From an uncultured Lachnospiraceae bacterium (GTDB taxonomy: Bacteria; Bacillota; Clostridia; Lachnospirales; Lachnospiraceae), in the NCBI GenBank assembly GCA_945868485.1, contig CAMBLS010000007.1, positions 1 to 32,536 on the forward strand: DNA of 32,536 nt. Reading direction: 5' to 3'. Position 1 is the first letter of the stretch. Each line of letters opens with the position of its first letter. Below, piece by piece: positions 18,114-27,892 of this stretch. The notes beneath the pieces were generated by a model, which had not been told where the DNA came from, searched no databases, and saw only the letters and a list, made by a program, of their open reading frames with translations. Made by a program: the position numbers and the translations under genes.

Positions 18114-19355
18114 ATGCCAAAAGTTACACCCTTTCAAAGCATCCGCCCGGTGCCGGAACTGGCAAGCCGTGTAGCTGCTCTGCCCTATGATGTATACAAC
18201 CGCAAGGAGGCGCTTGCCGAAGTAAAAAGAGAACCTCTTTCTTTTTTGAAAATAGATCGTGCAGAGACACAATTCTCTGATGACGTAGACACTTACGATC
18301 CAATGGTATACGCAAAAGCCAAAGAGCTTTTAGATGCCATGATAGATGACGGAACCTTTATTACAGAGGACGTTCCCTGCTATTATATTTATGAACTTAC
18401 CATGAATGGCCGCTCCCAGACCGGCATTGTCGCATGCTCCGGTGTAGACGATTATCAGAACCAGCTGATTAAAAAGCATGAAAACACCCGGGAAGACAAG
18501 GAGCTGGATCGTATTCGCCATGTAGACATCACAGATGCCCATACCGGACCTATTTTTCTGGTTTACCGTTCTGTGCAGGAAATCAATGAAATCGTGGAAA
18601 AGGTTAAGGAAACGGAACCTACCTATGATTTTGTTTCCCCCGATCAGATTTCCCATAGGGCATGGTGCATTTCAGACGCTCAGCTCATTAACCGCCTGCA
18701 GTCACTGTTTGAACAGATTCCCTGTACCTACATAGCAGACGGGCACCACCGATGTGCATCCGCTGTCAAGGTTGGTCTGAAAAGAAGAGAAGAAAATCCC
18801 GGTTATACAGGCAATGAGGAATTCAACCGTTTTCTCTCTGTGCTGTTTCCTGATGACCAGCTTTACATTATGCCTTATAACAGAGTGGTTAAGGATTTAA
18901 ACGGCTTATCCAAAGAATCTTTCCTGGAAGCCATTGAGGATGCCGGATTTACTATTGAACAGAAAGGTAATGAGCAGGTAGCACCCTCCACCAAGGGATC
19001 CTTTGGAATGTATTTAGACCACCAATGGTATCTGCTTACCGCAAAGGAGCATTTACTCTCCTCTGATCCGGTAAAAGGACTGGATGTTTCCATTCTGCAG
19101 GATTATCTGCTGGCTCCCGTTCTGAATATTCAGGACCCCAGAACCGATAAACGTATCGACTTTGTAGGTGGCATCCGCGGTCTTGATGAACTTGAGAAGC
19201 GTGCGAACTCCGATATGACAGTGGCATTTTCCATGTATGCCACTTCCATTTCAGAACTGCTCTCTGTTGCTGATGCAGGGCTTTTAATGCCCCCTAAGTC
19301 CACCTGGTTCGAGCCAAAGCTGCGAAGCGGACTGTTTATCCATAAACTTTCATAG
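18114..19355 (+). CDS. DUF1015 family protein (SerK-like putative serine kinase family)
   Basis: PFQSIRPVPELASRVAALPYDVYNR and YIADGHHRCASAV motifs. RBS CGGAGG before ATG at 18114, so the ORF-track start at 18045 is too early. Confidence 0.88.
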   Translation: MPKVTPFQSIRPVPELASRVAALPYDVYNRKEALAEVKREPLSFLKIDRAETQFSDDVDTYDPMVYAKAKELLDAMIDDGTFITEDVPCYYIYELTMNGRSQTGIVACSGVDDYQNQLIKKHENTREDKELDRIRHVDITDAHTGPIFLVYRSVQEINEIVEKVKETEPTYDFVSPDQISHRAWCISDAQLINRLQSLFEQIPCTYIADGHHRCASAVKVGLKRREENPGYTGNEEFNRFLSVLFPDDQLYIMPYNRVVKDLNGLSKESFLEAIEDAGFTIEQKGNEQVAPSTKGSFGMYLDHQWYLLTAKEHLLSSDPVKGLDVSILQDYLLAPVLNIQDPRTDKRIDFVGGIRGLDELEKRANSDMTVAFSMYATSISELLSVADAGLLMPPKSTWFEPKLRSGLFIHKLS

Positions 19356-19369
19356 AAATTCTTTAACCA

Positions 19370-19395
19370 AAAAGGAGGGTATCCGCCCTCCTTTT
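19370..19395. terminator. Bidirectional Rho-independent terminator between DUF1015 and proB
   Basis: AAAAGGAGGG-TATCCG-CCCTCCTTTT, perfect 10-bp stem. Confidence 0.85.
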
Positions 19396-20194
19396 ACGCT
19401 TTAAATAATGTGCCCACTTCTTTTCCTTCCAATATCCTGCTGATATTTACCAAATCGTCTCCATTGGCAATTATCATATCAACCCCTGCGTGATTTGCAA
19501 TCTCTGCCGCCGCAATCTTAGTGGTCATCCCTCCGGTACCAAATGTGCTTTCCGGTCCTTTTGCCATAGAAAACAGCGTTTCATCAATCTTTTCCACGCA
19601 GCTGATGAACTCCGCCTTTTCATTGTTTCTGGGGTCATCCGTATAAAGCCCGTCAATGTCTGAAAGCAAAATCAGCGTATCTGCCTGCACCAATTCTGCA
19701 ACCATGGCAGAGAGCGTATCATTATCTCCGAAATTCTCGTCCTGAATCTGATCCGTGGAAACCGGGTCATTTTCATTTACAATGGGAATAACCCCCATAC
19801 CCAAAAGCTCACGGAAGGTATTCTCTGCATTCTGTCTGCTGATCTCATTTGTCATAATTCGTTTGGTAATCAGAATTTGCGCAATGGTCTGGTTATACTC
19901 AGCAAACAGCTTCTGATAAATCATCATCAGGCGTGCCTGTCCCACTGCAGCACATGCCTGCTTTTCCGATAAACTGCGGGGCTTTTCCTTAATTCCAAGG
20001 GCTTTTCTCCCTGCACCGATTGCACCGGAGGAGACCACCACAATCTCCTTATTCTGGTTTCTGATATCCGTCAGCACCCTTGCCAGCTTTTCCATTTTAA
20101 TCAGGTTCAAGTGCCCTGTGTCCACATGGGTAATTGTAGATGTACCAATCTTTACCACAATTCTCTTTTTATCTTTTAAAAATTCTCTGTTCAT
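19394..20194 (-). CDS. proB: Glutamate 5-kinase
   Basis: RIVVKIGTSTIT, VSSGAIGAGRKALG, NENDPVSTDQ, FGDNDTLSAMVA, LSDIDGLYTDDP, GTGGMTTKIAAAEIA. Short form without a PUA domain. Confidence 0.96.
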   Translation of the reverse strand: MNREFLKDKKRIVVKIGTSTITHVDTGHLNLIKMEKLARVLTDIRNQNKEIVVVSSGAIGAGRKALGIKEKPRSLSEKQACAAVGQARLMMIYQKLFAEYNQTIAQILITKRIMTNEISRQNAENTFRELLGMGVIPIVNENDPVSTDQIQDENFGDNDTLSAMVAELVQADTLILLSDIDGLYTDDPRNNEKAEFISCVEKIDETLFSMAKGPESTFGTGGMTTKIAAAEIANHAGVDMIIANGDDLVNISRILEGKEVGTLFKA

Positions 20195-20246
20195 TTATAA
20201 TCCCCTCACAATGCTTCCATGTCTGCCGATAGTATATCATGAATGC

Positions 20247-21728
20247 TTAAAATTGCAATGGAAAATTCATATGTTCAAGAAACAATTCCTGAAATCCGCT
20301 TTCCGCTGCCAGCTCCACATGAATAATCTGATCTTTTTCCTGATCCATCCACTCCTGAATCTTAGAAGAAAGCAGTGCCATTGCTGCACCTGCGCCGGCG
20401 AGATTTCCTGCCTGCACGATCTTTTCCCTGTCCATATCAGGCAAAAGCCCTATGCTTACTGCACTCTCTACGCTGATATAGCATCCAAACGCCCCTGCCA
20501 GATAAAAGGCATCCAACTGCCCCACCTCACATCCTGCCTTTGTAAGCAATGTTTCCATTCCGGCACGGATTGCACCAATGGACATCTGAAGCTGCCGCAC
20601 ATCACCGGCTGTCAAGTAAACGGGATTGCTGCTATCAGTCAGAAGAAATCGTCTTTCCCCGGCTTCCTCTTCAATCCGCTTACAAATCCGTTCCGGTGTT
20701 CCTACCTTTCTTGCCTCCAAAGCACTTCTCATATATCCGGTGTGTTCCAAAACCCCCACTTCATAAAGCACTGACAGACCATCCACCAGACCCGAACCAC
20801 AGATTCCCCGAGCTTTTCCCCCTCCAATGGCTCTCACCGCAATATCCTGCAAAGGAAACCTCCCGGCCAGGGAAACCATCCCAATTGCCCCTTCAGAAGC
20901 CCTCATTCCCTGACTGACCGCTCCCCCTTCAAGGGCAGGCCCTGCTGCCGTGGAACAGGCATACTTATTCCCCATATATTGCAAAAGAATTTCTCCGTTA
21001 GTTCCAATATCCACCGAAAGAATATTTTGTGTCCGACGCTCCAAGCTTACATAACTATGTACCATCAGAGCATCCGATCCAACATACCCTCCAATTGGCG
21101 GGAGTACAATTATGTCTGCCTTTTGCAGAAATGCAAACCCCAGCTCCCTGCCTTTTAATCGAATAATTTCATGATAGTCCGGTGTAAAAGGGGCACGGAA
21201 CAATCCTTCCGGTAATATTCCCAGCAGGATTTCACACATTGCTGTATTCCCTGCAATGGTCACCTTCCCAATGCCCTTCTCAACCTCATTCTCTGTTTCC
21301 ATCATGGCAGCTGCCATTTGATCCAGCCTTTCAATGACCATCCTCTGCATTTCCTTAAGCTGCTCCCTGTGGAGTACCGCCGCCTGGATTCTACTGACCA
21401 CATCCGCTCCGAATACCGCCTGTGGATTGGCGGCAGTCTCCGCATTCAGGAGTGCTCCGTTTTCCAAATTCCACAGCATTCCTGCCATGGTAGTGGTTCC
21501 CACATCAAAGGAAATTCCGAGCCCTTCCTCCGGCTCCAGCACAAATGCCTCCGGGAGGGATATCCTGCTATGCTTATTCGTATTCAGTTTCCGGTAGATG
21601 CCGCAGCCCTCGCACTGACTGCGTCTGCATCCCGGACATCGGTTCATCAAATTCATATACAGTTCCTGCCTTTCCATATCCTGTCCTGCATTTGCTCTGT
21701 CACAAACCACTTGCATTTTCGGAAACAT
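20247..21728 (-). CDS. RACo-like ASKHA-domain protein (DUF4445 / corrinoid-activation type) without a classical ferredoxin domain
   Basis: GISFDVGTTTMAGMLW, AGNTAMCEILLG, LSVDIGTNGEILL, ICGSGLVDGLSVLYE, AGAFGCYISVESA. N-terminus carries CPGCRRSQCEGC instead of a ferredoxin fold. Confidence 0.85.
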   Translation of the reverse strand: MFPKMQVVCDRANAGQDMERQELYMNLMNRCPGCRRSQCEGCGIYRKLNTNKHSRISLPEAFVLEPEEGLGISFDVGTTTMAGMLWNLENGALLNAETAANPQAVFGADVVSRIQAAVLHREQLKEMQRMVIERLDQMAAAMMETENEVEKGIGKVTIAGNTAMCEILLGILPEGLFRAPFTPDYHEIIRLKGRELGFAFLQKADIIVLPPIGGYVGSDALMVHSYVSLERRTQNILSVDIGTNGEILLQYMGNKYACSTAAGPALEGGAVSQGMRASEGAIGMVSLAGRFPLQDIAVRAIGGGKARGICGSGLVDGLSVLYEVGVLEHTGYMRSALEARKVGTPERICKRIEEEAGERRFLLTDSSNPVYLTAGDVRQLQMSIGAIRAGMETLLTKAGCEVGQLDAFYLAGAFGCYISVESAVSIGLLPDMDREKIVQAGNLAGAGAAMALLSSKIQEWMDQEKDQIIHVELAAESGFQELFLEHMNFPLQF

Positions 21729-21774
21729 TTCTCTATTATCAAAGGAGTAGATTATACCATGGAAGGAAAATATT

Positions 21775-22635
21775 ATGTGGATTGCAAATAACTGGAAAGA
21801 TTATGAAGTCATAGATACCTCCTGCGGAGAAAAGCTGGAGCGGTGGGGAAACTATATCCTGCTGCGCCCCGATCCACAGGTCATCTGGAATACACCAAAA
21901 GAAGTAAAAGAATGGAAACATCTGAACGGACATTACCACCGCAGCGCTAAAGGCGGCGGTGAATGGGAATTTTTTCATCTTCCAAACGAGTGGAGCATTC
22001 ATTACCGCGATCTCACCTTTCATTTAAAGCCTTTCAGTTTTAAGCATACCGGACTTTTCCCCGAACAGGCAGTAAACTGGGACTGGTTCTCAGAAATCAT
22101 CCGAAATGCTGACCGTCCTCTGAAGGTTCTTAATTTATTTGCCTATACAGGCGGTGCTACCCTTGCCGCTGCCAAAGCCGGAGCAAGCGTCACACATGTA
22201 GATGCATCCAAAGGTATGGTTACCTGGGCGAAGGAAAACGCTGTAGCTTCCGGTCTTGCCGATGCGCCAATCCGCTGGCTGGTAGATGACTGCGTTAAAT
22301 TTGTTGAACGTGAAATTCGCCGCGGCAACACCTACGATGGGATTATCATGGATCCCCCTTCCTACGGAAGAGGTCCCAAGGGCGAGATATGGAAGATTGA
22401 AGAGAGCATTTATCCTTTCCTTGAGCTAACCGCCCAGCTGCTTAGCAAGGATGCCCGTTTCTTTTTGATTAACTCTTATACTACCGGCCTGCAGCCCGCC
22501 GTCCTTACCTACATGCTTAATACCACCGTTGTCAAAAAGCTTGGCGGTCAGGTGGAAGCCTCCGAAATCGGTCTTCCTGTATCTGCCAGCCATTTGATTC
22601 TGCCCTGTGGCGCCTCCGGTCGCTGGACACCTTAA
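21775..22635 (+). CDS. Class I SAM-dependent methyltransferase (RlmI-like rRNA methyltransferase family)
   Basis: VLNLFAYTGGATLAAAKAGASVTHVDASKGMVTWAKEN and DGIIMDPPSYGRGPKGEIW motifs; RBS GGAAGG. Confidence 0.87.
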   Translation: MWIANNWKDYEVIDTSCGEKLERWGNYILLRPDPQVIWNTPKEVKEWKHLNGHYHRSAKGGGEWEFFHLPNEWSIHYRDLTFHLKPFSFKHTGLFPEQAVNWDWFSEIIRNADRPLKVLNLFAYTGGATLAAAKAGASVTHVDASKGMVTWAKENAVASGLADAPIRWLVDDCVKFVEREIRRGNTYDGIIMDPPSYGRGPKGEIWKIEESIYPFLELTAQLLSKDARFFLINSYTTGLQPAVLTYMLNTTVVKKLGGQVEASEIGLPVSASHLILPCGASGRWTP

Positions 22636-22656
22636 CCATAATGTGCGTCTCTTGCC

Positions 22657-23145
22657 TTACAGGGTGCGCCAGTGCAATATGCTCTGTATAAAATTTTCTA
22701 TTAAGTCACTATATCCCGGAATGTGCCTTGCCAATATGTTATTTTCGTGGTAAACATAGGGCACTCTGTTCGGGAAATAGTGATACATTCCATATCCGTA
22801 AATCAACAGCATCGCCGTTATCAACAGAGTAACTCCGACACCGAAGCCCCTGATTTTGCTCCCCCTGATATAACGGAAGTATGCACAATAAAGTCCAAAC
22901 AGAATAATTAGAAAAATAGAAGGATTAATATGGGCTGCCTTTTCAAGCTGTCCCTGCATGAGAAAAATGGTTGCCCGTGTAAGCCCACACCCCGCACAGG
23001 GAATTCCTGTGGTCACAAGCAGCGGACAAAAAGCTTTAAAGACGCTATTCACAATCCCGTAGTAAATTAGAAACACTACACCTGTCCATCCTGCTCCCTT
23101 CATATCCTTCCATATTCTGTTTGCAATTTCCTTGATTTTCCCCAT
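22657..23145 (-). CDS. DUF2752 domain-containing membrane protein
   Basis: CPLLVTTGIPCAGCGLTRATIFLMQGQLEKAAHINP motif with TM segments; 2 nt downstream of ktrA. Confidence 0.85.
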   Translation of the reverse strand: MGKIKEIANRIWKDMKGAGWTGVVFLIYYGIVNSVFKAFCPLLVTTGIPCAGCGLTRATIFLMQGQLEKAAHINPSIFLIILFGLYCAYFRYIRGSKIRGFGVGVTLLITAMLLIYGYGMYHYFPNRVPYVYHENNILARHIPGYSDLIENFIQSILHWRTL

Positions 23146-23147
23146 AT

Positions 23148-23798
23148 CTACAGCTTTTTCAGCAGACGTTCCACGTCCTCAATTCTTCCAATTACCATCA
23201 AATGCTCTTTATCATCAAATTCGTGATCCGCCATCGGAAGCAGCTTGGTATTCTCTCCTGTCTTGATTCCGAGAATACTAATCTTATATTTCGCACGGAA
23301 GTTTACCTCTTTAATCGTTTTCCCTACCCATTCAGTTGCTACCGGAATCTCAAAAATAGAATATTCATCATTAACTTCAATATAATCAAATACATGATTT
23401 GCACTGTGTCTGACTGCTACCTTTTCTGCTATATCCCGATCCGGATAAATAACCTCGTCTGCTCCATTACGCAGAAGGAACTTTGCCTGAATATCTCTGG
23501 TTGCCTTGCTGACAACATACTTTGCTCCATTTTCCTTTAAAAGAGAAGTAATCTCCAAACTACTCTGGAAGTTTGTTCCAATACACACAAAGCAAATATC
23601 AAAATTGTTAACTCCAATGCTCTTTAGCACTTCAATCTTGGTACAGTCACCAATCTGAGCATTGGTGACAAAGGGCATCATTGCCTCCACATTCTCCTCT
23701 TTAATATCGATTACCATAACCTCATTTTTCAGTTCAACCATTTTTTTACAAAGATGCTGACCAAATCTTCCCAGTCCGATAATTAAGATTGATTTCAT
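23148..23798 (-). CDS. ktrA: Potassium uptake regulatory protein, TrkA/KtrA family
   Basis: RCK N domain: IIGLGRFGQHLCKKMVELKNEVMVIDI plus TrkA-C region; adjacent to ktrB. Confidence 0.92.
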   Translation of the reverse strand: MKSILIIGLGRFGQHLCKKMVELKNEVMVIDIKEENVEAMMPFVTNAQIGDCTKIEVLKSIGVNNFDICFVCIGTNFQSSLEITSLLKENGAKYVVSKATRDIQAKFLLRNGADEVIYPDRDIAEKVAVRHSANHVFDYIEVNDEYSIFEIPVATEWVGKTIKEVNFRAKYKISILGIKTGENTKLLPMADHEFDDKEHLMVIGRIEDVERLLKKL

Positions 23799-23834
23799 AT
23801 AAATACCCTTACCTTTCTGAAACGTTTTAGTTTC

Positions 23835-25190
23835 TTACCCAATCATTATTTTTTCAACAGGCAGTTGAACCGATGCTGCCTTTTTCCGTTCTGTAAAGGA
23901 AAGCGCAAAAGACATGCTTCCAATTCTTCCGCAATACATGAGCAAAATAATCAAAATGCGTGATACCGTTGTCAAATCTCTGGTAATCCCTGTGCTCATT
24001 CCTACCGTTCCAATTGCAGAAAAAACTTCAAACAGAATATCCTCCACCAAAAGCTGTGGCTGGATAAAGCAGATGATAATCACAGATGTAACCGCCATCA
24101 ACAGACTGATTACCACCACATTGCTTGCTTTGCGTATCACATCATCATCAAGACGTCTGTGGAAAATATTGACTCCCTTACTTTCCCTCAAATTCGACCA
24201 GACATAAGTTACCAGTACCACGGCAGTAACCGTCTTAATACCACCCGCCGTTGAGCCGGGGCTGCCCCCAATAAACATCAGCACAATGGTAAGCAGCTTG
24301 GATGCACTGGTCAAGCCTCCCGTATCTATAGTATTAAATCCAGCCGTTCTCGCTGTAACAGAACTGAAAGCAGCAGCAAGCAGCTGATCCTTACCGTTCA
24401 TCCCTCCAAGAAGATTTTCCTTTTCAAAAAGCCAGAACAGAATAGTGCCGCCAATCAGCAAAAACGCAGTTGAAAACAATGTGATTTTGGTATGAAGCAT
24501 GTATTTTTTCCAACACAGACCATTCTTTCGAATATCACTCCACACAAAGAAACCAATTCCACCCAGAATGATCAATGCCATAATCACTACATTAATCAGA
24601 ATATCCCCATGAAATTCCACCAGAGAAGAATACTTTCCAGAATAGGTTCCCATCAGATCAAAGCCACCATTGCAAAAAGCCGATACCGAATGGAATACTC
24701 CATAATAAATTCCCTTCCATACACCGAAAATCGGAATAAATCTGGCGGCAAGAAGCACTGCACCCACACTCTCAAATAGCAACGTCCCTTGAAAGGCTGT
24801 TTTTAGAAGGCGTAACACGCCACCCATCTGCATATAATTCATGCTTTCCTGCAAAAGCCCCCTGACACGCAGAGTAATCCTCTTTTTCAGAAGCATTGCC
24901 AAAAGCACACCCATAGTCATAAATCCCAAACCGCCAATCTGAATCATCAGCAGAATAGTACCTTGCCCAAGCAGGGTCCAATGTGTCGCTGTATCCACCA
25001 CCACCAAACCAGTCACACAGGTGGCGCTGGTTGCAGTAAACAATGCCGTAAGAAAATCTGTCCTACATCCCTCTGCAGTCATTCCCGGAAGCAATAACAA
25101 TAATGTACCCAAAATAATGACCGCCAGATATCCCATGGCAATGATACGCACATAGGTAAGACTATTCTTTAAAAATCCAAACATTTTCAT
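23835..25190 (-). CDS. ktrB: Potassium transporter, TrkH/KtrB family
   Basis: TATSATCVTGLVVVDT, NGGFDLMG, TARTAGFNTID, FIGGSPGSTAGGIKT, AIGTVGMSTGIT selectivity-filter regions. Confidence 0.94.
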   Translation of the reverse strand: MKMFGFLKNSLTYVRIIAMGYLAVIILGTLLLLLPGMTAEGCRTDFLTALFTATSATCVTGLVVVDTATHWTLLGQGTILLMIQIGGLGFMTMGVLLAMLLKKRITLRVRGLLQESMNYMQMGGVLRLLKTAFQGTLLFESVGAVLLAARFIPIFGVWKGIYYGVFHSVSAFCNGGFDLMGTYSGKYSSLVEFHGDILINVVIMALIILGGIGFFVWSDIRKNGLCWKKYMLHTKITLFSTAFLLIGGTILFWLFEKENLLGGMNGKDQLLAAAFSSVTARTAGFNTIDTGGLTSASKLLTIVLMFIGGSPGSTAGGIKTVTAVVLVTYVWSNLRESKGVNIFHRRLDDDVIRKASNVVVISLLMAVTSVIIICFIQPQLLVEDILFEVFSAIGTVGMSTGITRDLTTVSRILIILLMYCGRIGSMSFALSFTERKKAASVQLPVEKIMIG

Positions 25191-25353
25191 TGTTTAATCC
25201 AGCCCTCTGTTTTCATCCAAAACTTACCTATACATTCTATACCAAAGTGCTCCTAAAATCCACAATAAAAATGATAGGAAAATTTCTCCTGATAGTGTAT
25301 AATAAAACGAAAGGCTTTTTGCCATACAAAAGTTACCAAAAGGAGTATTAACT

Positions 25354-26442
25354 ATGTCCAAAATTATTTTAACCGGTGACCGACCTACCGGACGCCTTCA
25401 TGTAGGCCACTATGTAGGTTCCCTAAAGCGCAGAGTGGAACTGCAGAATTCCGGTATGTACGATAAAATCTTTATTATGATTGCCGATGCGCAGGCACTG
25501 ACTGACAATGCAGAGCAACCCGAAAAGGTACGACAAAACATTGTGGAGGTGGCTCTTGACTACTTATCCTGTGGTCTTGACCCCGCTCAGTCCACATTAC
25601 TTATTCAGTCACAGATTCCTGAACTTTGCGAGCTTTCCTTCTACTACATGAATCTTGTAACGGTTTCCAGACTTCAGAGAAACCCTACTGTCAAATCCGA
25701 AATCCAGATGCGTAATTTTGAGGCCAGCATTCCAGTAGGCTTCTTTACCTATCCCATCAGTCAGGCGGCAGATATTACTGCATTTAAAGCAACCACTGTT
25801 CCCGTAGGAGAGGATCAGCTTCCCATGCTGGAACAGACTAAGGAAATTGTCCGCAAATTCAACTCCGTGTACGGAGACACTTTGGTGGAACCGGACATTC
25901 TGCTTCCTGACAATAAGGCATGCTTACGTCTCCCTGGTATTGACGGTAAGGCGAAAATGAGCAAATCCTTAAACAACTGTATTTATCTTTCCGATACGGA
26001 AGAAGATGTCCGCAAGAAGGTTATGTCCATGTTTACAGACCCTAACCATCTACAGGTTTCTGATCCCGGAAATGTTGAAGGAAATCCCGTGTTCATTTAT
26101 CTGGATGCTTTCTGCAAGGACGAGATGTTTGCAGAATACCTTCCCGAATATGCAAACTTAGATGAGCTTAAGGCACACTACACCAGAGGCGGACTGGGAG
26201 ATGTTAAGGTAAAGAAATTCTTAAATAATGTGCTTCAAGAAGAACTTGCACCGATTCGTGCCAGAAGAAAAGAATGGGAAAAAGACATTCCTGCTGTTTA
26301 CGAGATTCTCCACAAAGGCAGCCTTGAAGCAAGGGAAGCAGCAGCACAGACACTGGACGATGTAAAGAAAGCCATGAAAATCAACTACTTTGATGATCAT
26401 GCACTAATTGCCGAACAGGCAGCAAAATTTTCAAAGAATTAA
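25354..26442 (+). CDS. trpS: Tryptophanyl-tRNA synthetase
   Basis: [17 protein letters not shown] (HIGH-type motif) and KMSKS. Confidence 0.96.
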   Translation: MSKIILTGDRPTGRLHVGHYVGSLKRRVELQNSGMYDKIFIMIADAQALTDNAEQPEKVRQNIVEVALDYLSCGLDPAQSTLLIQSQIPELCELSFYYMNLVTVSRLQRNPTVKSEIQMRNFEASIPVGFFTYPISQAADITAFKATTVPVGEDQLPMLEQTKEIVRKFNSVYGDTLVEPDILLPDNKACLRLPGIDGKAKMSKSLNNCIYLSDTEEDVRKKVMSMFTDPNHLQVSDPGNVEGNPVFIYLDAFCKDEMFAEYLPEYANLDELKAHYTRGGLGDVKVKKFLNNVLQEELAPIRARRKEWEKDIPAVYEILHKGSLEAREAAAQTLDDVKKAMKINYFDDHALIAEQAAKFSKN

Positions 26443-26446
26443 CAGT

Positions 26447-26480
26447 AAAGGGTATCCTGACATTTCAGGATACCCTTTTT
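26447..26480. terminator. Bidirectional terminator between trpS and the NCS2 permease
   Basis: AAAGGGTATCCTGA-CATT-TCAGGATACCCTTT, perfect 14-bp stem, followed by T residues. Confidence 0.9.
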
Positions 26481-26491
26481 AATCCGATTTT

Positions 26492-27892
26492 CTAATGTGA
26501 TACCAAAAACATTACAGCAAATAACGCAGCAATCACCCATCCAAATGGCTTAATCTCCTTAACCTTTCCAAGCAATAAATGAATCAGAATATAAGAAATC
26601 AACCCAAATGCAATGCCATAGCTGATGTTATAGGTAAAAGGCATGAATACAATTGTAAAAAATGCAGGGACAGATACTGATATGTCCTGCCAGTTTAAAT
26701 CTGCTACTCCACCCATCATCAGAGCACCAACATAAATTAATGCAGCTGCTGTAACACTGCCTGGAATCAGGACAGCAATGGGGCTTAGAAACATGGCAAG
26801 CAAAAACATAATTCCTGTCACCACTGATGTGAGTCCCGTTCTTCCTCCCTCCGCTACTCCGGAAGATGACTCCACATAGCTGGATACCGTTGAAGTACCG
26901 CAAATCGCTCCCATACAGGTTGCAATTGCGTCGGAAAGCATTGCCTTCTCAAAGTTTGGTACCTCTCCGTTCTCATCCAGAATCTTTCCTCTCGCACAGG
27001 CTCCGTACAATGTTCCCAGCGTATCAAACATATCAGTCAGACACATTGCCAATGCGGAAGTAAGCACAATTAAAATCAGATCTGTCATCGTATGCTCTGC
27101 CAGATATCCCGAAAAATCAAATCCTTCCGTAAAAACCTTTCCAAATGCTTCTGTTCCCCATGCCGCAAAAGCAGTAAAGGGATTAAAATTCAGACGCTCC
27201 AAAAAACCATTGTAAAATCCCGGAACTGTAAAACCAAGCAGATAATATAAAACAGATCCTCCAACAATTCCCCACAGCACTGCACCCCTTACCTTCCGGT
27301 AAGATAATACCACAATCAATATCAGCGCTATCAGCGTCACGAGACGTGGCATAATCTCTGCCCATCCCGCCTTTCCACCCAGAATATTAAAGGAAGCAAG
27401 ACTGACGCAGGTATCGCTGTTCGCTACTACCAGATCTGCATTCTGAACACCAAGAAAAGCAATGAACAAACCAATTCCTGCAGGAATCGCCGCCCTGACA
27501 CATTTAGGGATTGCCTCAAACAACATGGTGCGCACTCCTGTAACTGTCAGAATAATAAAAACAATACCATCAAGCAATACCAGCACCAGTGCATTTGCGT
27601 AGGATAACCCAAACGTAAAGCACACCGTGTAAACAAAAAAGGCATTGACACCCATCCCGGAAGCAAGTCCAATCGGAAGATTTGCCATAAATGCCATCAA
27701 AAGCGTTCCCACCACAGCTGAAATAGCTGTTGCAATATAAATTGCCTGATAAGAGACTACACCCAATTCGGCAAACATACTGGAATTAACCATCAAAATG
27801 TATGCCATTACCATAAATGTTGTAATACCCGCCATGATTTCTGTCCGTACCGTGGAACCTTTTTCTTTTACCTTAAAGTATTTCTCCAACAT
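26492..27892 (-). CDS. NCS2 family permease (AzgA/PbuG-like adenine/guanine/hypoxanthine transporter)
   Basis: RTEIMAGITTFMVMAYILMVNSSM, GLASGMGVNAFFVYTV, CGTSTVSSYVESSSGVAEGGRTGLTSVV. RBS GGAGG at the start; overlaps the dus 3' end. Confidence 0.93.
   Translation of the reverse strand: MLEKYFKVKEKGSTVRTEIMAGITTFMVMAYILMVNSSMFAELGVVSYQAIYIATAISAVVGTLLMAFMANLPIGLASGMGVNAFFVYTVCFTFGLSYANALVLVLLDGIVFIILTVTGVRTMLFEAIPKCVRAAIPAGIGLFIAFLGVQNADLVVANSDTCVSLASFNILGGKAGWAEIMPRLVTLIALILIVVLSYRKVRGAVLWGIVGGSVLYYLLGFTVPGFYNGFLERLNFNPFTAFAAWGTEAFGKVFTEGFDFSGYLAEHTMTDLILIVLTSALAMCLTDMFDTLGTLYGACARGKILDENGEVPNFEKAMLSDAIATCMGAICGTSTVSSYVESSSGVAEGGRTGLTSVVTGIMFLLAMFLSPIAVLIPGSVTAAALIYVGALMMGGVADLNWQDISVSVPAFFTIVFMPFTYNISYGIAFGLISYILIHLLLGKVKEIKPFGWVIAALFAVMFLVSH

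Noticed and set aside
19394-20194. Truncated proB
   Set aside because: The kinase lacks a PUA domain, but short forms of this length are common and all catalytic motifs are present.
20118-21814. Several plus-strand ORFs (up to 218 aa)
   Set aside because: Antisense to proB and the RACo-like gene; no RBS or domain signal.
25200-25353. T-box leader before trpS
   Set aside because: The short upstream region lacks a T-box sequence or antiterminator-like structure.
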